64,000 bases of DNA from Betaproteobacteria bacterium (GCA_016720855.1 JADKJU010000001.1:365501-429500), one strand, 5' to 3'; shown: positions 17,249-26,029, counted from the stretch's first letter. Program-made: numbers and translations. Notes: generated by a model not told the origin, from the sequence alone.

Positions 17249-18313
17249 GTGATCTACCGCGAAACCGGCCAGTACAAGACCTCCTACGAGGCGGACCAGC
17301 AGCTCTTCCCCATCCTGCAGGACAAGGCGTTCATCCTGCTTGCGCTTGCCTTCGTGTTCGGCGCGGTGCCGTTCCTTGCCAGCGAATACCTGTTCCGCGC
17401 CATTCTGATTCCATTCCTCATCCTCGCCCTCGCGGCCATCGGGCTGAACATCCTCGTGGGTTTTTGCGGACAGGTCTCGCTGGGCACCGGGGGCTTCATG
17501 GCGGTCGGGGCATACGCCGCCTACAACCTCGCCATCCGCCTCCCGGACCTGAACCTTCTCGTCGTCTTCCTGCTCGCGGGCCTCGCCGCGACGGTCGTGG
17601 GCGTGGTCTTCGGGCTGCCGAGCCTGAGGATCAAGGGCTTCTACCTCGCGGTGGCCACGCTCGCCGCGCAGTTCTTCCTCGACTGGGCATTCGCGCGAAT
17701 CGGATGGTTCACCAACTACGCGCCGTCGGGTTCGGTCGCTGCGCCGGCGCTCACGATCTTCGGCTACACGTTCGCATCGCCCGTGCAGAAGTACCTGCTG
17801 GTGCTCGCCTTCGTCTGCGTCTTCGCGCTGGTCGCACGCAACCTCACGCGCGGGGCGATCGGGCGTTCGTGGATGGCCACGCGCGACATGGACGTGGCCG
17901 CCGAGGTGATCGGCATCCGGCCTCTCTATGCCAAGGTGACGGCCTTCGCCGTGAGCTCGTTCTTCGTGGGGCTTGCCGGCGCGCTCTGGGCGTTCGTGTA
18001 CCTGGGCGCCTGGGAGCCGCTCGCCTTCGACGTGAACCGCTCGTTCCAGCTGCTCTTCATGGTCATCATCGGCGGGCTGGGTTCGATCCTGGGCTCCTTC
18101 CTCGGCGCGGCCTTCATCGTCATCCTGCCGCTGGTCCTGAACCAGCTGCCGGGCTGGCTGGGCATCCCGCTGTCCACCGCCCTGATCTCGCACATCGAGT
18201 TCATGGTCTTCGGAGCATTGATTGTCTTCTTCCTGATTGCGGAGCCCCACGGGCTCGCGCGGCTGTGGGCCATCGGGAAGGAAAAGCTGCGTCTCTGGCC
18301 GTTCCCGCACTAG
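17249..18313 (+). CDS. livM: ABC transporter permease LivM
   Basis: A 354-residue permease of the LivM type with about ten predicted membrane segments. The conserved stretches are LNILVGFCGQVSLGTGGFMAVGAYAAY and the EAA-like loop FMVIIGGLGSILGSFLGAAF. A charged cytoplasmic N-terminus (MIYRETGQYKTSYEADQQ) precedes the first helix. The start is a GTG at 17249, with a weak purine site. The product pairs with LivH to form the channel. Confidence 0.9.
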   Translation: MIYRETGQYKTSYEADQQLFPILQDKAFILLALAFVFGAVPFLASEYLFRAILIPFLILALAAIGLNILVGFCGQVSLGTGGFMAVGAYAAYNLAIRLPDLNLLVVFLLAGLAATVVGVVFGLPSLRIKGFYLAVATLAAQFFLDWAFARIGWFTNYAPSGSVAAPALTIFGYTFASPVQKYLLVLAFVCVFALVARNLTRGAIGRSWMATRDMDVAAEVIGIRPLYAKVTAFAVSSFFVGLAGALWAFVYLGAWEPLAFDVNRSFQLLFMVIIGGLGSILGSFLGAAFIVILPLVLNQLPGWLGIPLSTALISHIEFMVFGALIVFFLIAEPHGLARLWAIGKEKLRLWPFPH

Positions 18314-18374
18314 GCCAGGCCACTGCGCGTCCAGTCACGTCGTCGTAACCAGCTGCACCACCACAAGGAGGAGA

Positions 18375-19700
18375 ATGAAGATGAAAGCGAATCTGAAATT
18401 CAAGGCGGCCGCCGCGGCTGTTGCGGTCGCCGCTGCCCTGGGCGCCGTCCTTGATGCCGCCGCGCAGGCCAACGAGATCTTCGTCCCGGTGCTGGTCTAC
18501 CGCACCGGCGCCTACGCGCCCAATGGCGCGCCCTGGGCCGACGGCTTCGTCGATTACCTCAAGCTCGTGAACGAGCGCGACGGCGGCGTGAACGGCATCA
18601 AGATCGCGTACGAGGAATGCGAGACGGGGTATGCCACCGATCGGGGCGTCGAGTGCTACGAGCGGCTGAAGAGCAAGAAGCCGGTCGCGGTGAACCCGCT
18701 GTCCACGGGCATCACGTTCGCCCTCACCGAGAAGGTTGCGGCCGACAAGATCGTCCTCATGACCACGGGCTACGGACGCGCCGATTCGGCCGACGGAAGC
18801 GTGTTTGCATGGAACTTCCCGTTCCTCGGCACGTACTGGTCGGCGGCCGACATGCTCGTGCAGCACGTCGCCAAGAAGGGCAGCCTCAAGGGCAAGAAGA
18901 TCGCGCTCGTCTACCACGACTCCCCGTACGGCAAGGAGCCGATTCCGGTCCTCGAGGCACACGCCAAGAAGCACGGCTTCCAGCTCATCAAGCTGCCCGT
19001 AACGCACCCCGGCGTCGAGCAGAAGGCCACGTGGCTTCAGGTACGCCAGCAGCGCCCCGACTATGTCTTCCTGTGGGGGTGGGGCGTCATGAACTCCACG
19101 TCCATCAAGGAGGCGATCGCCGTTTCCTACCCGCGCCTGCAGATGTACGGCGGGTGGTGGTCGGGCGCCGAGCCGGACGTGCTTCCCGCGGAAGCGGCGG
19201 CCAAGGGCTACAACAGCATCACGCTCGGCCACTCGAGCGAGCATGACAAGCCGGTGCACAAGGACATGATGAAAGTCCTCTATGCCAAGGGCAAGGGAAC
19301 AGCGGCCAAGAAGGAGGAGGTCGGCAGCGTCATGTACAACCGCGGCATGATCTCCGCGATGCTGTTGATCGAGTCCATCAAGTCCGCGCAGGGCAAGTAC
19401 GGCAAGCGCGTTGTCACCGGCGAGGAGGTGCGCTGGGGCGCCGAGAACCTGAGCCTCGATGCCGCGAAGATCAAGGCGATCGGGTTCGAGGAAATCGTCC
19501 AGCCGCTCAAGACCTCGTGCCGGGACCACGAGGGCGTGCGCAAGGGGCGCATCCACACCTGGGACGGCACGCAGTGGACCTATACCTCGGATTGGCTCGA
19601 GGCGGACAACAAGTTCATCCGCCCGATGGTCGAGGCGAGCGCCGCGAAGTACGCCGCGGAGAGGAAGATCACGCCGCGCGACTGCTCCAAGGAGAAGTGA
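18375..19700 (+). CDS. livK: periplasmic substrate-binding protein (LivK type)
   Basis: A 441-residue periplasmic binding protein with a signal peptide (MKMKANLKFK, then an Ala/Val-rich core, cleaved near AAAQANE). The mature protein has the two-lobe Leu/Ile/Val-binding fold: VNERDGGVNGIKIAYEECE, later KIALVYHDSPYGKEP. It is the longer LivK type found beside acyl-CoA ligases. The ATG at 18375 follows AAGGAGG very closely, so the ATG at 18381 (spacing 9) is an equally good start. A strong hairpin after the stop may protect this message, as is common for abundant binding proteins. Confidence 0.88.
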   Translation: MKMKANLKFKAAAAAVAVAAALGAVLDAAAQANEIFVPVLVYRTGAYAPNGAPWADGFVDYLKLVNERDGGVNGIKIAYEECETGYATDRGVECYERLKSKKPVAVNPLSTGITFALTEKVAADKIVLMTTGYGRADSADGSVFAWNFPFLGTYWSAADMLVQHVAKKGSLKGKKIALVYHDSPYGKEPIPVLEAHAKKHGFQLIKLPVTHPGVEQKATWLQVRQQRPDYVFLWGWGVMNSTSIKEAIAVSYPRLQMYGGWWSGAEPDVLPAEAAAKGYNSITLGHSSEHDKPVHKDMMKVLYAKGKGTAAKKEEVGSVMYNRGMISAMLLIESIKSAQGKYGKRVVTGEEVRWGAENLSLDAAKIKAIGFEEIVQPLKTSCRDHEGVRKGRIHTWDGTQWTYTSDWLEADNKFIRPMVEASAAKYAAERKITPRDCSKEK

Positions 19701-19714
19701 CCGGGCAGCGAACC

Positions 19715-19737
19715 GCGGGAGGGCTGTGCCCTCCCGC
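19715..19737 (+). promoter_or_regulatory. intercistronic hairpin after livK
   Basis: GCGGGAGGGC pairs perfectly with GCCCTCCCGC around a TGT loop. It sits between livK and livF with no T run, so it looks like an mRNA-stabilising or partial-termination element that keeps livK expression above livF. Confidence 0.6.
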
Positions 19738-19760
19738 GCCTCCTTCCACAGGCAAGTGAA

Positions 19761-20576
19761 ATGGCAGAAGACGCGAAGCCCCTCCTCGAGGTCAACGGCA
19801 TCGAGGTCATCTACAACCACGTGATCCTGGTGCTCAAGGGCGTGTCGCTTTCCGTGCCCGAAGGCGGGATCGTGGCGCTGCTCGGAGCCAACGGCGCGGG
19901 CAAGACCACGACTCTCAAGGCGATCTCGAACCTGCTTCGCGCCGAGCGCGGCGAGGTGACCAAGGGCCTCATCGAATTTCGCGGCGAGCGCGTCGACAGC
20001 ATGACGCCCTCCGACCTCGTGAAGCGCGGCGTGATCCAGGTGATGGAGGGCCGCCACTGCTTCGCGCACCTCACCGTCGAGGACAACCTGCTGACGGGCG
20101 CGTACACGCGCAGCGCCACCCGCGCGGAGGTCCGGTCCGAGCTCGAGCGTGTCTACGAATTCTTCCCGCGCCTGAAGCTGCGCCGCACTTCGCAGGCGGG
20201 CTACACCTCGGGCGGCGAGCAGCAGATGACCGCCATCGGGCGGGCGCTCATGGCACGGCCCTCGATGATCCTGCTCGACGAGCCGTCGATGGGACTGGCG
20301 CCGCAGATCGTCGAGGAGATCTTCGAGATCGTGAAGAACCTGAATGCGAGGGAAAAGGTGACCTTCCTGCTCGCCGAGCAGAACACGATGGTGGCGCTTC
20401 GCTTCGCGGACTTCGGCTACATCCTGGAGAACGGCCGCGTCGTGATGGAAGGCAGCGCGCACAACCTTTCCGAGAACGAGGACGTGAAGGAGTTCTACCT
20501 GGGCATCTCCACCAGCGGAAGGAAGAATTTCCGCGACAGCAAGAACTACCGGCGCCGCAAGCGCTGGCTCTCGTGA
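19761..20576 (+). CDS. livF: ABC transporter ATPase LivF
   Basis: A 271-residue ABC ATPase of the LivF type: Walker A GANGAGKTT, signature YTSGGEQQMTAIGRAL, Walker B MILLDEPSMGLAP and the H-loop region replaced by AEQNTMVALRFA, usual for LivF. The C-terminus has an unusual basic tail (KNYRRRKRW). Its last four bases overlap the start of the PaaK-type ligase, so the two are coupled. Confidence 0.9.
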   Translation: MAEDAKPLLEVNGIEVIYNHVILVLKGVSLSVPEGGIVALLGANGAGKTTTLKAISNLLRAERGEVTKGLIEFRGERVDSMTPSDLVKRGVIQVMEGRHCFAHLTVEDNLLTGAYTRSATRAEVRSELERVYEFFPRLKLRRTSQAGYTSGGEQQMTAIGRALMARPSMILLDEPSMGLAPQIVEEIFEIVKNLNAREKVTFLLAEQNTMVALRFADFGYILENGRVVMEGSAHNLSENEDVKEFYLGISTSGRKNFRDSKNYRRRKRWLS

Positions 20577-21811
20577 TGGGCGGGCATTTCGACGCGCTCG
20601 AGACGCGCGATGCGCAGGCGCGCGAGCGCGACCTGATGACGCGCCTGCCGGGCCTGGTGGCGCACGCGCGCGCAGGCAGCGGCTATTTCGGAAAATTGCT
20701 CGCGGCGGTGGACCCGGCCAGCATCATGACGCGCGAGGCGCTGGCGACGCTCCCGCTCACGCGCAAGTCGAGCCTGATGGAGCTTCAGAACGCGCAGCGG
20801 CCCTTCGGCGGCCTCAACGCCACGCCGGCCTCGGGGCTGGCGCGCATCTTCGTCTCCCCGGGGCCGATCTACGATCCGGAAGGCCGCCGTCCCGATTTCT
20901 GGCGCGCCGCGCGCGGGCTCTTCGCCGCCGGCTTTCGTCCCGGCGATGTCGTGCTCAACTGCTTTTCCTATCACCTCACGCCCGCGGGCAGCATGTTCGA
21001 GACGGGCCTGCACCGCATCGGATGCGCGGTGATCCCGGGCGGGGTCGGGCAGACGGAGATGCAGGCGCGCGTGATCGAGGACCTGAAGCCCGTGGGCTAC
21101 GTGGGTACGCCCTCGTTCCTGAAGCTCATCCTCGAGAAGTGCGACGAACTGGGCACGGACTCGACGTCGATCAGGCGCGCGCTTGTTTCAGGCGAGGCTT
21201 TTCTGCCGCCGGTTCGCGAATTCGTGCGCGCGCGCGGCATCGAGGCATACCAGGCCTACGGCACCGCGGATCTCGGCGTCATCGCCTACGAGACGCCGGC
21301 GCGGGAAGGTCTCGTGGTGGACGAGGAAGTCATCATGGAGATCGTCCGTCCGGGGACCGGTGACCCGGTGACGGAAGGCGAAGTCGGTGAGGTGGTGGTC
21401 ACTCCCTTCAACGAGGACTACCCGCTGGTGCGCTTCGCCACCGGCGATCTCTCGGCCTGCCTCCCGGGGCCGAGCCCGTGCGGACGCACCAACAGTCGCA
21501 TCAAGGGGTGGATGGGGCGTGCCGACCAGGCGACCAAGGCCCGCGGCCTGTTCGTGCATCCGGAGCAGGTCGCCAGCGTCGTGGGCCGTCATGGCCTCGG
21601 GCGCGCGCGCCTCGTGGTCGGGAACGAGGGCGGCAACGATCTCCTCACGCTTCACGTCGAGCGGGACGGCGCTCCCGATCCGGAATTGCTGCACGCGGTC
21701 GAGGCGACGTTGCGCGACGTGACCAAGCTGCGTGGGGAAGTCCGCTTCGTTGCGGCGGGATCGCTGCCCAATGACGGCAAGGTGATCGAGGACGCACGCA
21801 AGTACGCCTGA
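20573..21811 (+). CDS. phenylacetate-CoA ligase family protein (PaaK-like)
   Basis: A 412-residue adenylate-forming enzyme of the PaaK family, forming aryl- or acyl-CoA from the acid and ATP. Recognisable parts are the N-terminal RKSSLMELQ (PaaK proteins have KTDLR-type sequence here), FVSPGPIYDPEG as the phosphate-binding loop, AYQAYGTADLGVIAYE, and the hinge VRFATGDLSA. It is shorter in the C-terminal region than typical ligases but keeps the RADQATKARGLFVHPEQV segment. It overlaps livF (ATGA). It is the second ligase in this transporter operon; aromatic or branched acid substrates are both possible. Confidence 0.82.
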   Translation: MMGGHFDALETRDAQARERDLMTRLPGLVAHARAGSGYFGKLLAAVDPASIMTREALATLPLTRKSSLMELQNAQRPFGGLNATPASGLARIFVSPGPIYDPEGRRPDFWRAARGLFAAGFRPGDVVLNCFSYHLTPAGSMFETGLHRIGCAVIPGGVGQTEMQARVIEDLKPVGYVGTPSFLKLILEKCDELGTDSTSIRRALVSGEAFLPPVREFVRARGIEAYQAYGTADLGVIAYETPAREGLVVDEEVIMEIVRPGTGDPVTEGEVGEVVVTPFNEDYPLVRFATGDLSACLPGPSPCGRTNSRIKGWMGRADQATKARGLFVHPEQVASVVGRHGLGRARLVVGNEGGNDLLTLHVERDGAPDPELLHAVEATLRDVTKLRGEVRFVAAGSLPNDGKVIEDARKYA

Positions 21812-21829
21812 GCGGCGCTGCATCGCGGA

Positions 21830-21871
21830 AAGGGGACAAACCCCATTTCCTGAAATGGGGTCTGTCCCCTT
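21830..21871. repeat. GGGGACA-type hairpin repeat
   Basis: AAGGGGACAAACCCCATTT pairs with AAATGGGGTCTGTCCCCTT over 19 positions with one mismatch, around a CCTG loop. It is 18 bases after the ligase stop. The half-sequence GGGGACAGACCCC is a widely seen intergenic repeat in Proteobacteria. It may serve as the operon terminator, although no T run follows. Confidence 0.7.
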
Positions 21872-21934
21872 ATCCAATCGACCCATGACGCCTGCCAGCT
21901 ACCATTAGCGCCACTGCCTACCTGCCGTCGAGCG

Positions 21935-22075
21935 ATGGTGGCCATGGCCTCGACCATCACCGTCGTCTATCCCCGCATGAACTCGATCGGTGGGGACGGC
22001 TTCTGGCTGGTGAGCGACCCGGCGAAGGGCACGGAAGACCCGCTCAGCCGTTCCCCTGGCCACCCCTTGCAGTGA
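21935..22075 (+). pseudogene. gamma-glutamyltransferase fragment
   Basis: A 46-codon open stretch reads VAMASTITVVYPRMNSIGGD and then GFWLVSDP. This matches the N-terminal part of gamma-glutamyltranspeptidase-like proteins, where VAMASTISVVYPHMNS and GGDGFWL are conserved. Similarity begins abruptly just upstream of the ATG and stops after DPAKG, so only about 35 residues of the original gene remain. It overlaps the 3' end of the IclR gene on the other strand by 32 bases. This is probably a deletion scar. Confidence 0.6.
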
Positions 22076-22823
22076 TCCGGTTGAGCTTCTCGGCCACTTC
22101 CAACAGAGCAGGCAGCACCTCCCGCACGAACCGGGCCTGGGAGTAGCCTGCGGTCGACAGAGACACCGCGAGCGCGTAACGCCGCGGGCTGGCGGGGGTG
22201 AGCGGAACCGCAACGGCCCCGTACCCCAAACTCAACTGGTCCGCCACGACCTCGTACCCGCGTCTGGCCGCCTCCTGGATCGCCTTCGTGAGCTGGGCAC
22301 GATTGACGAGGGTCTTGGGCGTCATCTTCTCGACCCGCATCCTCGTCACGAAGTCGCGGATGTCCTCGTGGTCAGCGCCGATGAGCACGCGGCCCATGGC
22401 GGTGCAGTGGGCGGGCATGCGCATGCCAATGTGCAGGTTCATCGTCACGAGCTTTCGCTTCTCCGCGGCGGCGACATTGCGCCCGACGAACACGATCTGG
22501 TCGCCCTCGAGGACCGACAGGCTCACCGCGCCACCGGTCTGGTCGGCGAGCTCCTGCATGTAGGGTGCGGCGAGGTCCGGCACCGACATGCTTCCCAGGG
22601 CGGCGTACCCCAGTTCCAGCACCAGCGGGCGCAGCGAGTAGCGCTTGAGCGCCTCGTCGTAAGCCACATACCCCTCTTCCTCGAGCGTGATGAGGAAGCG
22701 CCGGCAAGTGGTCTTCGTGAGCTCGACGGCGGCAGAAATGTCGGTGAGCGACGGGGTGGGAATGTCGTTGAACATCCTGAGGATTCGAAGTCCCCGGGAA
22801 AGGGAGCGGTTCTGCTTGATCAC
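22044..22823 (-). CDS. IclR-family transcriptional regulator
   Basis: A 259-residue IclR regulator: an N-terminal winged helix (SLSRGLRILRMF, SLTDISAAVELTKTTCRRFL) and a C-terminal effector domain (LHIGMRMPAHCTAMGRVLIG, GYGAVAVPL). GTG 22823 is preferred because of the GGAGAG eight bases upstream and the typical N-terminus; the open frame upstream has no similarity. It diverges from the MmgE/PrpD-aldehyde dehydrogenase operon, which it very likely controls through the dyad at 22944-22960. The effector is probably a pathway acid but is not known. Confidence 0.88.
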   Translation of the reverse strand: MIKQNRSLSRGLRILRMFNDIPTPSLTDISAAVELTKTTCRRFLITLEEEGYVAYDEALKRYSLRPLVLELGYAALGSMSVPDLAAPYMQELADQTGGAVSLSVLEGDQIVFVGRNVAAAEKRKLVTMNLHIGMRMPAHCTAMGRVLIGADHEDIRDFVTRMRVEKMTPKTLVNRAQLTKAIQEAARRGYEVVADQLSLGYGAVAVPLTPASPRRYALAVSLSTAGYSQARFVREVLPALLEVAEKLNRITARGGQGNG

Positions 22824-22943
22824 GCCGTGGTCTCTCCGCCGATGGGTGCGCCGGTGCGGTGCCGCATCGCAACATCGCATTGCGCGATCGCGAGGTTGCG
22901 CGCCGGCCGTATACCCCCTCATAATGTCACAAGATGATTGATG

Positions 22944-22960
22944 GTGTCACTAGGTGACAC
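22944..22960. promoter_or_regulatory. candidate IclR operator
   Basis: A perfect dyad, GTGTCAC-TAG-GTGACAC, lies 18 bases before the MmgE/PrpD start. A further TGTCAC half-site is at 22925-22930, overlapping the end of a CATAAT -10-like box (22920-22925). A binding site between the -10 box and the start codon would block or govern transcription. Confidence 0.6.
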
Positions 22961-22978
22961 TGTGGAGATCGAGGCGCC

Positions 22979-24790
22979 ATGGAAGGACGAGGCGACGGCG
23001 GGGAACTCGCGAAGGGGCTGGCGCATTTCGTGAGGATCTGGGAGGGACTTCAGGGCCGCGTAGTCTCCAGGCGGCTGGAAGGCGCACTCGGACGGTCGAT
23101 CTCCTGCGAGACGCAGGACGGCGAGACGGTCGTCGTGCGCCTGTCGCGAACCAAGGCGGAGCTCGGGGCGCCGGATCCCGCCTTCGCTCCGCATGCCACC
23201 GTCCGCATGGCGTGGCAGGACTGGGAACGCGTCCTCACCGGCGAGATGCACGTCATGGCGATCATCCTTGCCGGACGAGCCCGCTTTCCGAAGGACCAGC
23301 GACGGCTCCTGATGCAGTTCTCGATGCTGCTGCAGACGGCGATGCTCTCGGCTGGGGCGTCGGCCGCACGCGAGCCGCGGGCACCGAGAGCGGCCACACG
23401 GGCGGCGCGCCCGCCGGTCACCCGCACTTACGCGCATTTCGCGTGCGAATTGCGGTACGAGGACATCCCCGCGGACGTGGTGGCAATCGCGCGCGAGCAA
23501 CTCGTGGCCACGATCGGTTCCTGCTACACGGGAAGCATGATGCCCGCCGCGCGGAGTGTCCACGCCGGGCTCGCGATCATGGGCGAGGGGGGCCAGGCCA
23601 CTCTCTTCGGCGCCCGGGGCCGTATGCCGGCACCGGCCGCTGCCCTTTACAACTCGGCGGTCGCCCAGGTCCTCGACTTCGACGACTGGGTGATCATCAG
23701 CCACTCGGGCGCCGCGGTCGTGCCCACGGCGGTGGCCACCGGCGAAGTGGCTGGTGCCTCCGGCCGAGACCTCATCGCCGCCGTCGTGATCGGAAACGAG
23801 ATCAACGGGCGCACCTCGCGGGCGATCCAGCGCGGTGCCTACGTCGGCAACTCCATGCCGAACCATCAGGTCGAGACGGCCCTCGTGGCGAGCCGGCTCC
23901 TTGGCCTGGACCCGCTGCAGGCGCAGCGCGCCGTGAGCCATTCCGGCTTCCTCGCCATGGAAAGCTGTCACACCGGCTGGATGACCGACAGCAAGGTGCT
24001 GTGCAACGGACTGCCCGCGATGTGGGGCATCACCTCCGCCGCGCTCGCCAAGGCGGGCCTGCTGGGCAATCTCGACATGATCGAGCATCCCGCGGGGCTG
24101 CTCGCCACCGTTTCCGAAATCGTCGACGAGGAGGAACTCCTCAAGGGCCTGGGCACGGAGTGGTACACGCGAACGCTCAACACCAAGCGCCACCCGTCCT
24201 GCGCCTACAACCTCACGGCGATCGAGTGCGCCCTCGCGCTGCACCGGCGTATCCCCGGCTTCGACCCTGCGCGGGTGGCGTCGATCGAAATCGAGGGCCC
24301 CGGTGTCATGCTCTACGTGGCTGCCCGCTTCCAGGCGCTGGAGCCGGATGTCTACGAACAGATCCGCGAGGGCTCGGCCACTCACGTGGCGCTCTGCTTC
24401 GATGCGGGCTTTGGCGCCCTGGCGGCCCTGGCCGATGGGGAGTTCTCCTATCGGCAGTACCTCGCCGACCGCATCCAGTCCCCGGCCATCCAGCGCCTGC
24501 GCTCGCGGGTGAGCTTCAAGGCCGACCCGGAAATGCACGCCGCGTACTACAGCGACTACCAGTACGGGGCGCGCGTTCGCGTGCGCATGGACGACGGCGC
24601 CGAGTATGTCGAGGAGCGCCGCCAGCTCCTGGGAGCCCGCGACCGCCCCTTCGATCACGCGGAAAAGTTCCGCGAGGGGGCCTGTCTCTTCATGTCCGAC
24701 GCACGCGTCGAGCAGGCGCTCGCCACGCTGCGTGGCATCGACCAGGTCGAGGACATCCGCACCGTCATGAAGCACTTCGAACCCGAATAA
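22979..24790 (+). CDS. SCP2-like domain fused to MmgE/PrpD family protein
   Basis: A 603-residue two-domain protein. Residues 1 to about 130 look like an SCP2 sterol-carrier/lipid-binding fold: ATVRMAWQDWERVLTGE followed by LAGRARFPKDQRRLLMQF. After an Ala/Arg/Pro linker, residues 145 to 600 form an MmgE/PrpD domain, the family of 2-methylcitrate dehydratase and cis-aconitate decarboxylase. Seen there are DFDDWVIISHSGAAVVPTA, GNEINGRTSRAI and NTKRHPSCAYN. The reaction is probably dehydration or decarboxylation of a hydroxy- or tricarboxylic acid. It opens an operon with an alcohol and an aldehyde dehydrogenase. The N-terminal fusion is unusual for the family. Confidence 0.82.
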   Translation: MEGRGDGGELAKGLAHFVRIWEGLQGRVVSRRLEGALGRSISCETQDGETVVVRLSRTKAELGAPDPAFAPHATVRMAWQDWERVLTGEMHVMAIILAGRARFPKDQRRLLMQFSMLLQTAMLSAGASAAREPRAPRAATRAARPPVTRTYAHFACELRYEDIPADVVAIAREQLVATIGSCYTGSMMPAARSVHAGLAIMGEGGQATLFGARGRMPAPAAALYNSAVAQVLDFDDWVIISHSGAAVVPTAVATGEVAGASGRDLIAAVVIGNEINGRTSRAIQRGAYVGNSMPNHQVETALVASRLLGLDPLQAQRAVSHSGFLAMESCHTGWMTDSKVLCNGLPAMWGITSAALAKAGLLGNLDMIEHPAGLLATVSEIVDEEELLKGLGTEWYTRTLNTKRHPSCAYNLTAIECALALHRRIPGFDPARVASIEIEGPGVMLYVAARFQALEPDVYEQIREGSATHVALCFDAGFGALAALADGEFSYRQYLADRIQSPAIQRLRSRVSFKADPEMHAAYYSDYQYGARVRVRMDDGAEYVEERRQLLGARDRPFDHAEKFREGACLFMSDARVEQALATLRGIDQVEDIRTVMKHFEPE

Positions 24791-24802
24791 GGAGCCGAAC
24801 CG

Positions 24803-25975
24803 ATGGAACTGAACGAGCCGCTGCACAAGATCAACTTCTCCGTCACCTGGCCGCCCGGCACCACGTTCGGCGTGGGCAGCGTCTCGACGCTCGGGGCCAG
24901 GGCAAAGGCGCGTGGCGCGAGTCGCGCGCTCCTCGTCACCGACGCCGGTCTCGTCAAGGTGGGGCTTGCCGAGAAGGTGGCCGGCCACCTGCGGGCGGCT
25001 GGCGTCGAGACCGTGTTGTTTGGCGAGGTGAAGCCCAACCCGACGATGACGGAGGTGACCGAAGGCGTTGCGATGCTGCGCAGGGACGGCTTCGATTTTC
25101 TCGTGGCCCTGGGCGGCGGCAGCTCCATCGACGCGGCCAAGGTGATGTCCATGCAGCTCCTGAGCGCGCGCTCCATCGAGGAGATCGAGGCCAAGGGGGT
25201 GGACGATGCCACGGGCACGCCCATCGGTTTCATCGTGGTGCCCAGCACCTCCGGCACCGGGAGCGAAGCCACCACCGGCGCACTGGTGAAGGATGCGAGC
25301 GGCAAGAAGTATCTGGTACGCAGCGTCCGCTGCCGGCCTGCCGAGTCGATCCTCGACCCTCATCTCACCGTTACCGTGCCGCCGCGCATGACCGCTTCCA
25401 CCGGGATGGATGCCTTCATCCATGCCCTGGGCTCCTACACCAACGCCCAGGTGAACCCCATCGGCGACATGTGCGCGCAGGAGGCGATGCGCCTCGTGAA
25501 CGGCAATCTCGCCACCGCCATCGCGGACGGCGGCAACCTCGCCGCCCGCTCGGCGATGATGCTCGCGAGCCACCTCGCCGGCATCGCGATCTCGATGAAG
25601 GGCAACGACGCGATCCACGGCCTGAGCACGGCCGTCGAGTCGATGATCGACTGCACCCACGGCGAGAGCCTGAGTGCGCTCATGCCGCACGTGCTCCGGT
25701 TCAACCTCGAGGCCGCCGCGCCGCGCTACGCCAACATCGCGCGCCTCATGGGCCGCAGCGGCGCCGAGGAGCCCGGGCTCGCCGCCCAGGGCGTGGAGGC
25801 GATGATCGGCCTGCGCGACCGGGCCGGCACCTGCAGGCATCTCTCGGAGCTGGGCATTGGCGCCGACATGATCGAGCGGCTCACGACGCTCGCCGCGAAG
25901 GGCCGTTCCACCCAGATCAACTGCCGGCGTCCGGGCAACGAGGAGATCACCGCCCTCTACCGCGCGGCGCTCTGA
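24803..25975 (+). CDS. iron-containing alcohol dehydrogenase
   Basis: A 390-residue group III (iron-dependent) alcohol dehydrogenase, oxidising or reducing an alcohol/carbonyl with NAD(P). The NAD site is ALGGGSSIDAAK, followed by PSTSGTGSEATTGALV. Metal-ligand regions are GMDAFIHALGSY and DAIHGLS, and a later His in ALMPHVLRFN. It starts 12 bases after the MmgE/PrpD stop, with GGAG upstream. The maleylacetate reductase and 1,3-propanediol branches look similar, so the substrate remains open. Confidence 0.88.
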   Translation: MELNEPLHKINFSVTWPPGTTFGVGSVSTLGARAKARGASRALLVTDAGLVKVGLAEKVAGHLRAAGVETVLFGEVKPNPTMTEVTEGVAMLRRDGFDFLVALGGGSSIDAAKVMSMQLLSARSIEEIEAKGVDDATGTPIGFIVVPSTSGTGSEATTGALVKDASGKKYLVRSVRCRPAESILDPHLTVTVPPRMTASTGMDAFIHALGSYTNAQVNPIGDMCAQEAMRLVNGNLATAIADGGNLAARSAMMLASHLAGIAISMKGNDAIHGLSTAVESMIDCTHGESLSALMPHVLRFNLEAAAPRYANIARLMGRSGAEEPGLAAQGVEAMIGLRDRAGTCRHLSELGIGADMIERLTTLAAKGRSTQINCRRPGNEEITALYRAAL

Positions 25976-26029
25976 ACCATTCCGGCCGCCGGCAGGGCCG
26001 GTGACCGACACCGAGAAGGCAGAAAAGCG

